The notes beneath the pieces were generated by a model. The model worked only from the letters and a program-made list of their open reading frames with translations, ran no database searches and had not been told where the DNA came from. A program made the translations under genes and the position numbers. Positions 6,913 to 12,194 of a DNA stretch of 12,194 bases are shown here, piece after piece; the stretch's first letter is position 1; each line of letters opens with the position of its first letter. The stretch spans positions 1-12,194 of the forward strand of contig JAIDFC010000273.1 of NCBI GenBank assembly GCA_029054535.1. The letters are read 5' to 3'. The DNA comes from Rikenella sp. Its GTDB lineage: Bacteria; Bacteroidota; Bacteroidia; Bacteroidales; Rikenellaceae.

Positions 6913-7298
6913 TTCTTTAGCTACGATACGGAACTGCCGCTTTTTGTAAAAAGCGGCACCAAAAACTTTTAACTAGCGTACGCTACGCCTTAGGCTCCGC
7001 AATCTAATGCTCTGGCCTATTGAGTTGAGCCGGGGTTCTTTTAGGCGCGCCCTAAGGTTTAGCTCACATCAAGGGCGCGCTCAAAAAGAATCCCTCGGCC
7101 CCATTATAAGGACCCAAGGCTCTTGACTACGGCAGCCCATGCGATACGTAGTATCGCCGAAAGTTTTTCTGGTTCTCTTTGTTCACAACCGACGCTGCCA
7201 GCGAGAGCAGAGACCGCTTGCAGGCTATGCCGAGCGGCGAGGAGGAAAACGAGCGTAGCGAAGTTAAAAAGAACAGTACCCTCCTATTAGCCAAAGAA
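6913..7298 (+). repeat. structured intergenic repeat, copy 2 (about 386 bp, with an internal insertion)
   Basis: This occupies most of the 418-bp gap between permeases 1 and 2. The left end TTCTTTAGCTACGATACGG (from 6913) pairs imperfectly with the right end at about 7274-7298. Its last bases also match the left end of copy 1 in inverse: ACAGTACCCTCCT at 7273-7285 against AGGAGGGTACTGT at 2725-2737. Hairpins:
- 6935-6958: 11-bp stem TGCCGCTTTTT, loop GT.
- 6974-6985: palindrome TAGCGTACGCTA.
- 7030-7098: long stem with GCGCGCC arms.
- 7141-7157: GCGATAC stem, loop GTA.
Bases 7115-7188 match copy 1 except for one base. After 7188 about 80 bp absent from copy 1 are inserted, containing GAGCGTAGCGAAG-type sequence. 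The terminal stem is still possible (GTTCTCTTT at 7172-7180 with AAAAAGAAC at 7266-7274). No gene is visible. Confidence 0.8.
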
Positions 7299-7315
7299 TA
7301 ATTTAAGAAATAAGT

Positions 7316-8488
7316 ATGGGATTATTCAGAGCGAGTGTAAGGCGGGAACTTCATCGTTTGATTCATACGCCCGTATTGGTTTATTCGGCGCTCGTGCTTC
7401 CTGTGGCACTGACCTTGTTGTATGTCGCGATGTTTTGGCGCGGGACCGTGCACGATCTGCCCGTTTTGGTATACGACGGGGATCGGAGCGAGTTGTCGCG
7501 GCAGTTGGTTCGGATGGTGGACGCCACGCCGTCGGCCGAAGTGGTCGGTTATGTGGAGGGGATCGAACAGGGTCGTCAGGCCTTGGTTCGAGGGGAGGCC
7601 GACGCGTTGGTGGTGATTCCTGAGGGGTTGCAGTCCGACGTGTTGGGGGGATCGGGCGGAGCCGAGGTGGCTGCTGAGATCAGCGGGGCTCGGATTTTGA
7701 ACTGCGGGCTGTTGAAGCGCGATTTGACCACCGTGTTCCAGGCCTTGAACATCGGGATCGAGACCCAGATGCTCGGCGCGCGCGGGATTCCGGCCGAGAA
7801 AGGGTATGCAATGGCCTATCCGATCGCCTTCGACAAACACATCCTCTTCAATCCGTACGGGAGCTATGCCTATTACCTGTTGCCGGGACTGCTTTTCCTG
7901 GCGTTGGTGATCACCGTGAGCGTGGTAACCGTCTACGTGGTGGGGAGCGAGCTCAAGTACGGGACCGCCGGCGAGTGGGTGGCGACCGCCGGGGGAAGCA
8001 TCGCACGCGCGTTGACGGCCAAGTTGACCCCGTATGTCGTGTTGTTCGGTCTCTTGTCGGTGTTCATGAACACCCTGCTCTACCGGTTCCTGGGGTTGCC
8101 GTTCCACGGACAGGAGGCGGCGATTCTGGTGGCCGGAAATCTGTTCGTCGTGCTGGCTTATATGGCCGTAAGCGTGATCCTGGTGGCGGCGACCGCCAAT
8201 ATGCGGCTCTCGATGTCAATCGCCGGGGGGTTGGCGACCGCATCGCTGTCGCTGTGCGGACTCACCTTTCCGGCCATCGGGATGTATCCGGTCATCGTGG
8301 CGCTGGCCAAACTGTTTCCGTTCACCTGGTTCGTCGACCTGTTCATCGAGCAGAGCCTGCGCGGCGCTCCGCCGGCCCGAGCGTTGGGCGACCTGGCCGC
8401 GCTGGGGGTATTCGTGCTGGCGACGACACTCTTCATGCGGCGGTTGCGGCGGGTGGCGACCGAGGCGAAATACTACGGGAGGGCGTAA
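7316..8488 (+). CDS. ABC-2 type permease 2
   Basis: This 390-residue inner-membrane protein has an N-terminal helix (about 21-40) and a periplasmic domain (about 42-182) with HDLPVLVYDGDRSELSRQLV and ALVVIPEGLQSDV. Further helices lie at about 186-209, 236-258, 267-291, 299-319 and 357-375. It is a paralogue of permease 3: the two share 'DLPVxVxDxD', 'R-MxDATP', 'IPEG' and 'IL(F/Y)NPY.xYA...LP' in the same order. The coupling segment SELKYGTAGEWVATA (211-225) is a looser version of the EKE-GT motif. The ATG at 7316 lies 17 bp after the repeat, and no promoter or Shine-Dalgarno sequence is evident. No dedicated ATPase is next to it, so it probably uses the two upstream ATPases. Three bases separate it from permease 3. 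Confidence 0.88.
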   Translation: MGLFRASVRRELHRLIHTPVLVYSALVLPVALTLLYVAMFWRGTVHDLPVLVYDGDRSELSRQLVRMVDATPSAEVVGYVEGIEQGRQALVRGEADALVVIPEGLQSDVLGGSGGAEVAAEISGARILNCGLLKRDLTTVFQALNIGIETQMLGARGIPAEKGYAMAYPIAFDKHILFNPYGSYAYYLLPGLLFLALVITVSVVTVYVVGSELKYGTAGEWVATAGGSIARALTAKLTPYVVLFGLLSVFMNTLLYRFLGLPFHGQEAAILVAGNLFVVLAYMAVSVILVAATANMRLSMSIAGGLATASLSLCGLTFPAIGMYPVIVALAKLFPFTWFVDLFIEQSLRGAPPARALGDLAALGVFVLATTLFMRRLRRVATEAKYYGRA

Positions 8489-8491
8489 GAG

Positions 8492-9694
8492 ATGAAACGA
8501 TTCTGGAAAATCACGAAAACCGAATTTCTCACCATCTTCAAGGACGGAGGGCTGCTGTTGATCCTCTTCGGGGCGTTGCTGATCTACGGGACCCTCTACC
8601 CGACGATCTATGCGCCTCAGGTGGTCCGGGATCTGCCGGTGGCGGTGGTCGACCTGGACGATACGCCGCCGAGCCGGAAATTGATCCGGATGTTGGACGC
8701 TACGCCGGAAGCGGCCGTCCGTTACGAAGTCCAGAGCCTGGACGAAGCGCGGCGACTCTTTTTGGATCGGAAAGTCTACGGAGCGCTCTACATTCCGGAG
8801 GGGTACGAGAAGCGGATACTAGCCGGGGAGCAGAACCAGGTGAGTTTATATGCTGACGGGGGGTATTTTCTTCTCTACAGCGACTTCATGGGAGCTGTGG
8901 GGAAAGTGGTGGGGACCGCCGGGGCGGAGGTGCAGGTCGGGCGGCTGACGGCCGGAGGGCTGAATCCCCGACAAGCCGCATGGACCGCTCGGCCGGTGGC
9001 GTACAACGTGAATATTCTGTATAATCCGTACGAAGGCTATGCGACGGCCATTCTGCCGGCGGTGCTGATCCTGATCGTGCAGCAGCTGTTGTTGGTGGGG
9101 ATCGGAATGGCCGGCGGGACGTGGTACGAGCGAGGGACGTGGCGACGGTTCCGGGACTATTCGGCCGTGAAACTCGTCTTCGCGAAAGCCTCGGCCTACT
9201 TGTTTCTGTACATTCCGCTGGTGCTCTATATGTTCAGCTTCCAGTACTCGTTTTTCGGCTATCCGATGCGGGGAGATCACGTGGATCTGCTGCTGATTTT
9301 TTTACCCTATCTGCTGTCGGCCATCTTCTTGGGGCTGACGCTGGGGGCGTTGTTCCGGCGGCGCGAAAGCTCGATGCTGGTACTGATCGTCTCTTCGGTT
9401 TTCTTCCTGATCGTGAGCGGCATCTCGTGGCCGCGGCAGGGGATGCCGGAGTGGATCTACGCGTTGGGGCGACTGGTGCCGTCGAGCAGCGGGATCGACG
9501 CGCTGGTCCGGATCCGGACGATGGGCGGCACGCTGACCGACGTGGCTCCGGAGGCGATCACGCTGTGGGTGCTGACGATTGTCTACGGCACGACGGCCGT
9601 GTTGGCGACGCGACGGCGGACACATGAGCTGCAATGCCGGGCCCTTGTCCGCAGACAAGAGCCGGCGGACGAAGCGGCGAAAAATACGATTTGA
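8492..9694 (+). CDS. ABC-2 type permease 3
   Basis: This 400-residue inner-membrane protein has the same architecture as permease 2. It has one N-terminal helix (about 20-40), a periplasmic domain (about 42-180) with RDLPVAVVDLDDTPPSRKL and YIPEGYEKRIL, then a block of helices from about 185 (AILPAVLILIVQQLLLVGIGMA) to about 380. GTWYERGTWRRFRD (209-222) occupies the cytoplasmic coupling position. VSGISWPRQGMPEWIY is the ABC-2 late-loop signature, equivalent to SGFIFPIANMP in permease 1. The C-terminus is a charged cytoplasmic tail. It probably pairs with permease 2 as a heterodimeric channel. It starts 3 bp after permease 2 and ends 6 bp before the response regulator, so the three look co-transcribed. 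Confidence 0.88.
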   Translation: MKRFWKITKTEFLTIFKDGGLLLILFGALLIYGTLYPTIYAPQVVRDLPVAVVDLDDTPPSRKLIRMLDATPEAAVRYEVQSLDEARRLFLDRKVYGALYIPEGYEKRILAGEQNQVSLYADGGYFLLYSDFMGAVGKVVGTAGAEVQVGRLTAGGLNPRQAAWTARPVAYNVNILYNPYEGYATAILPAVLILIVQQLLLVGIGMAGGTWYERGTWRRFRDYSAVKLVFAKASAYLFLYIPLVLYMFSFQYSFFGYPMRGDHVDLLLIFLPYLLSAIFLGLTLGALFRRRESSMLVLIVSSVFFLIVSGISWPRQGMPEWIYALGRLVPSSSGIDALVRIRTMGGTLTDVAPEAITLWVLTIVYGTTAVLATRRRTHELQCRALVRRQEPADEAAKNTI

Positions 9695-9700
9695 GAACTC

Positions 9701-10387
9701 ATGGATAAGAAGCGACATTCGATCCTACTGGTCGACGACCACGCCCTGTTTCGGAACGGCCTGAAGTTACTGCTCGACTCGAATCCCCTGTACCGGGTGG
9801 CGGGCGAAGCGGCGAGCGGCGAAGAGATGCTGGCCCGTTTGGCCGAGGCCGAGGAGTTGCCGGACGTCGTGCTGCTCGACATTTCGATGCCGGGGATGAA
9901 CGGTATAGAAGCCGCCGGGGTGGCTTTGGGTCGATATCCGGAGCTGCGGATCATCACCCTCTCGATGTACGGCGAAGAGGACTACTACTTTCAGATGGTT
10001 TCGCAGGGCGTGAAAGGCTTTTTGCTGAAAAATTCGGACATCGCAGAGGTTTACACCGCCTTGGAGACCGTGTTGGACGGCGGTTCGTATTTTTCCCAAG
10101 AGCTGCTGTTCAATTTAGTGAGCAATCTTCGCTCATCGTCCGTGGGCGAGACCGAAAGCGGTGCCGACACCGACACCGCTGCGGACGAAGCCTCGTTGTC
10201 GGAGCGCGAACGCGAGATCCTGCTGCTGATCTGCAAAGGACTGACAAACTACGAGATCGCCGATCGGCTCTTCATCTCGAAACGAACCGTGGACAAGCAC
10301 CGGGCCAATATTCTCGAAAAAACGAACTGCAAGAATACGGCGAATCTGGTGGTCTACGCCATCAAGAACGGCTTGGTCGAGATCTAA
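9701..10387 (+). CDS. NarL/LuxR-family response regulator (orphan)
   Basis: This 228-residue cytoplasmic DNA-binding regulator has a receiver domain (about 6-125). It shows the acidic pocket VDDH (Asp12, Asp13), phospho-acceptor Asp60 in VVLLDISMPGMNG, the conserved Ser88 in TLSMY and Lys110 in FLLK. A linker rich in S, T, D and A (about 143-165) follows. The C-terminal LuxR/GerE helix-turn-helix (about 166-228) contains LSEREREILLLICKGLTNYEIA and ISKRTVDKHRANILEKTN. All phosphorylation residues are present, so it should be controlled by a histidine kinase, but none is in the window. It is six bases downstream of permease 3 and likely in the same transcript, so it may regulate the exporter or respond to envelope conditions. 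Its targets cannot be told from sequence. Confidence 0.93.
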   Translation: MDKKRHSILLVDDHALFRNGLKLLLDSNPLYRVAGEAASGEEMLARLAEAEELPDVVLLDISMPGMNGIEAAGVALGRYPELRIITLSMYGEEDYYFQMVSQGVKGFLLKNSDIAEVYTALETVLDGGSYFSQELLFNLVSNLRSSSVGETESGADTDTAADEASLSEREREILLLICKGLTNYEIADRLFISKRTVDKHRANILEKTNCKNTANLVVYAIKNGLVEI

Positions 10388-10441
10388 CCGCCCCGCCCCT
10401 ACGAGCCCGCCTCTCCCGAAAAATATCGTTCCCGACCGGTC

Positions 10442-10472
10442 TTGCATTTTACAAATAAAACACATAGCTTTG
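10442..10472 (+). promoter_or_regulatory. Bacteroidota consensus promoter of the TonB-family gene
   Basis: TTG (10442-10444), a 20-nt AT-rich spacer and TAGCTTTG (10465-10472) match the Bacteroidota sigma-ABfr promoter (TTTG, 19-21 nt, TAnnTTTG), with a perfect -7 box. It lies about 45 bp before the ATG at 10518, so the TonB gene has its own transcription start downstream of the efflux/regulator cluster. Confidence 0.75.
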
Positions 10473-10517
10473 TATCAACGATTCTACCCTGTCAAGAACA
10501 CGAACACATACTAATCC

Positions 10518-11219
10518 ATGGAACTCAAAAAATCACCCAAAGCCGACTTGGAAAATAAGCGGAGCTATTTTCTGGAGATCGGTATCATTGTAGCTCTGGC
10601 GGTTTGCATCGCCATGTTCAGTTGGAGCCAGAAAGAACGTAAAATCGAAAACCTGGTGCAGGAAGAGGTGGTAGCGGTCGAGACGGAAATGACCGAAATT
10701 ACGGTGCAGGAGGACAAACGTCCGCCGGCGCCGATGAAGACGCAGGCGGTGGTGCTGTCGGACTTGCTCAATGTGGTGCAGAACGATGCCAAGATCGAGC
10801 AGACGACGAACATTCTCGACCTGGACGTTACGCAGGACCTGGCGGTCGATGTGGGGAAATTCGGGGGGACGTACACCGGAGAAGCAGAGGTCGAAGAAGA
10901 TGACCCGGTGATTATCGCGGAAACGATGCCGAGTTTTATGGGGGGGGATATCAATGCTTTCTCGCGGTGGTGTAACGAACATATCAAGTATCCGGCGGTG
11001 GCGATCGATAATGGGTCGCAGGGGAAGGTTACCGTACAGTTCATCGTGGAACGGGACGGATCGGTGAGTCGGGTTACGGTGCTGCGCGGGGTGGACAAAT
11101 ACCTGGACGAAGAGGCGGTACGGGTGGTGAAGAGTTCGCCGAAGTGGACGCCGGGGTCGAACCGGGGGAAACCGGTGCGGGTGTATGTCAATGTGCCGAT
11201 CGTTTTCGTGCTGGAGTAA
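10518..11219 (+). CDS. TonB-family energy transducer
   Basis: This 233-residue inner-membrane protein passes proton-motive energy to outer-membrane TonB-dependent transporters. A short cytoplasmic N-terminus (KKSPKADLENKRS) precedes one membrane helix (about 19-37). A periplasmic linker (about 40-135) follows; it is acidic and only slightly proline-rich (RPPAP at 68-72), unlike the long Pro-Lys spacer of E. coli TonB. The C-terminal TonB domain (about 137-233) has the Bacteroidota pattern PSFMGGD (138-144), W151 then IKYP (156-159), GKVTVQFIVERDGSV (169-183), DEEAVRVV and SPKWTPG (207-213), and a final PIVFVLE strand. ExbB and ExbD are not in the window, and Bacteroidota usually carry several TonBs. 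It has its own promoter and an intrinsic terminator, so it is probably a single-gene unit. Confidence 0.92.
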   Translation: MELKKSPKADLENKRSYFLEIGIIVALAVCIAMFSWSQKERKIENLVQEEVVAVETEMTEITVQEDKRPPAPMKTQAVVLSDLLNVVQNDAKIEQTTNILDLDVTQDLAVDVGKFGGTYTGEAEVEEDDPVIIAETMPSFMGGDINAFSRWCNEHIKYPAVAIDNGSQGKVTVQFIVERDGSVSRVTVLRGVDKYLDEEAVRVVKSSPKWTPGSNRGKPVRVYVNVPIVFVLE

Positions 11220-11302
11220 GTTCTGTGCGACTGTGCTGCTTCGTTTCAGAACTCTTGTACGAGGCGGGACAACGAAGCGGAGAGAGACCGAATCGATTTA
11301 CA

Positions 11303-11346
11303 ACGCAGGCGAGACTTTTATAAGTTCTCGCCTGCGTCCTTTTTTA
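11303..11346 (+). terminator. strong intrinsic terminator after the TonB-family gene
   Basis: ACGCAGGCGAGA (11303-11314) pairs perfectly with TCTCGCCTGCGT (11326-11337) as a 12-bp GC-rich stem, and the loop can pair further with one bulge. CC and a run of six T follow at once. It lies about 85 bp past the TonB stop. Confidence 0.85.
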
Positions 11347-11352
11347 TCATAC

Positions 11353-11411
11353 CGGCCCTCTCCGGTCCGCGTACCCGCGGTGGGGTGCCGCAGGGAATAG
11401 GGAGAGGACCG
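11353..11411 (+). promoter_or_regulatory. nested stem-loop in the leader of the Nim-like gene
   Basis: CGGCCCTCTCC (11353-11363) pairs with GGAGAGGACCG (11401-11411) at all but one position. Inside, CCCGCGG (11374-11380) pairs with CCGCAGGG (11387-11394) with one bulge. No T-run follows, so it is not a standard terminator. It ends 52 bp before the ATG at 11464 and could be a cis-acting RNA structure or a protein-binding site. No known riboswitch class is recognised. Confidence 0.4.
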
Positions 11412-11463
11412 AACACACGACACAAAAACCGAAATTACGAATCGAAATAATCGACAGAAAAAC

Positions 11464-11955
11464 ATGCCTGCACCTACAGCATTCAGACCCGTACGGCGAA
11501 AAGACCGCCTGCTCGACGACACCGCAGCCGAAAAACTGCTCTTGCAAGGCGAGTACGGATTTTTGGCGATGTGCGCTCCCGAAGGATACGGATACGGGAT
11601 TCCGATCAGCTATGTCTATCGGCCGGAGGAGGAATGCCTCTACTTCCACTGCGCCCGCGAGGGACACAAAATCGATGCGATCGCACAAAACGCTCGCGTG
11701 AGCTTCTGCGTGGTCGGTCGGACCCAGGTGATGCCCTACACGACCGCCTACGAGTCGGTGCACCTCTTCGGACGGGTCGCGCCGGTCGAGGACGACGACG
11801 AGCGACTTAAGGCTCTCGTAGCGCTCCGCGATAAATACAACCCGGAACTTGCCCATACCTCGAACGACACCTATATCCGTCGATCGTTTGACCGCACGGC
11901 CGTCTTGAGACTGACCATCGAACACCGATCCGCTAAATGCAAACAACTGAAATAA
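11464..11955 (+). CDS. pyridoxamine 5'-phosphate oxidase-fold flavoprotein, Nim-like
   Basis: This 163-residue cytoplasmic protein has a split beta-barrel flavin-binding fold. Typical motifs are the opening RRKDRLLDDTAAEKLL (11-26), GFLAMCAPEGYGYGIPISYVY (32-52), the FMN-contact strand LYFHCAREGHKIDAI (59-73), VSFCVVGRTQVMP (79-91) and YESVHLFGRV (96-105). Relatives include nitroimidazole-resistance proteins (NimA type) and uncharacterised flavin reductases. Length and motif order fit the short single-domain members. Being in this family does not by itself show 5-nitroimidazole reduction. No IS element with an outward promoter lies next to it, unlike classic mobile nim genes, so it looks like a resident gene. 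It follows a terminator and a structured leader, so it is a separate unit, although no consensus promoter was found. Confidence 0.9.
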   Translation: MPAPTAFRPVRRKDRLLDDTAAEKLLLQGEYGFLAMCAPEGYGYGIPISYVYRPEEECLYFHCAREGHKIDAIAQNARVSFCVVGRTQVMPYTTAYESVHLFGRVAPVEDDDERLKALVALRDKYNPELAHTSNDTYIRRSFDRTAVLRLTIEHRSAKCKQLK

Positions 11956-11964
11956 TTTATTTCG

Positions 11965-12016
11965 TTTCACTGTAACCGGGGTTTGACTACCTACGGGTAG
12001 TATTTTCTTAGTGAAA
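11965..12016 (+). terminator. possible terminator / nested hairpin after the Nim-like gene
   Basis: ACTACC (11986-11991), loop TACG, then GGTAGT (11996-12001) and ATTTTCTT gives a short hairpin with a T-rich tail. An outer stem, TTTCACT (11965-11971) with AGTGAAA (12010-12016), surrounds it. It starts 10 bp after the stop codon. The stem is weak for an intrinsic terminator. It could instead be the left hairpin of the third repeat copy. Confidence 0.4.
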
Positions 12017-12019
12017 AAC

Positions 12020-12194
12020 AGGGTCTTCCGGATGGCTCAGACCATACGCATCATGGTCGCCCGGCGGTTTTTGTTGTTTTTTCTGCGTTCTTGACTACGG
12101 CAGCCCTTTGCCCAGCCGCGTTTTTATGATTTTTCAGCGCAGGTTTAAGCGATGCGCAGCATCGCCCGCTCACCGCGAGCACGCGGAGCCTGCC
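12020..12194 (+). repeat. third, divergent and truncated copy of the structured repeat
   Basis: TCTTGACTACGGCAGCCC at 12089-12106 is identical to the core of copies 1 and 2. Downstream, GCGATGC-GCA-GCATCGC (12149-12165) is the same hairpin as GCGATAC-GTA-GTATCGC of the full copies. One base pair is changed on both sides, from A-T to G-C, so pairing is kept. Upstream sequence differs, with GACCAT/ATGGTC and CCGG/CCGG pairings at about 12033-12064. The rest runs off the window, so the ends cannot be judged. No gene is seen in the last 239 bases. Confidence 0.6.

Noticed and set aside
2713..7298. CRISPR array or tRNA/rRNA genes in the intergenic regions
   Set aside because: There are no regularly spaced direct repeats, and the hairpins do not form a tRNA cloverleaf or match conserved rRNA sequence.
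6899..7305. TAATTTA at 6899-6905 and 7299-7305 as a target-site duplication of repeat copy 2
   Set aside because: The right copy abuts the repeat end but the left one is 7 bp away. The motif is AT-rich and easily occurs by chance, and copy 1 shows no matching duplication.

Overview
The window looks like chromosome from a high-GC Bacteroidales bacterium, most plausibly of the Rikenellaceae (Alistipes-like). I infer this from three things. The tonB-family promoter matches the Bacteroidota consensus (TTG, 20 nt, TAGCTTTG). The protein repertoire is typical of the group: a TonB with a C-terminal 'PSFMGGD' domain, a TolC/MFP/ABC-2 operon and a Nim-like flavoprotein. The coding DNA is GC-rich by eye. 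The genus is a guess.

Layout. On the minus strand lie a 3'-truncated YhcH/NanQ-family gene (1-424) and an outer-membrane beta-barrel gene (513-1271). A divergent control region (1272-1384) separates them from the plus-strand genes. It carries two perfect palindromes interlocked with a Bacteroidota promoter. Next comes a large efflux locus: TolC (1385-2686), a 302-bp structured repeat (2713-3014), a HlyD/YbhG-like adaptor lipoprotein (3067-3993), two ABC ATPases (3993-4949, 4964-5761), an ABC-2 permease (5758-6897), a second repeat copy of 386 bp (6913-7298), two paralogous ABC-2 permeases (7316-8488, 8492-9694) and a NarL/LuxR response regulator (9701-10387). A TonB-family gene with its own promoter (10518-11219) and a strong intrinsic terminator follows. 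Then come a pyridoxamine-phosphate-oxidase-fold (Nim-like) flavoprotein (11464-11955) and a third, truncated relative of the repeat that runs off the window end.

How the genes fit together. The efflux locus encodes all parts of a tripartite ABC-2 exporter of the E. coli YbhGFSR type plus its own TolC. The two halves of YbhF are separate genes here. The ATPases are complementary: the first keeps the LSGGM signature but lacks the Q-loop Gln and the switch His, and the second keeps Gln and His but has a degenerate signature. A heterodimer would therefore have one consensus and one degenerate ATP site. Three permeases for one ATPase pair is one more than the YbhS/YbhR pair needs. An orphan response regulator ends the cluster.

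The least explained content is the intergenic repeat family. Two full copies interrupt the efflux locus, with imperfect terminal inverted repeats, a nearly identical 74-bp core and several hairpins whose arms differ between copies but stay self-complementary.
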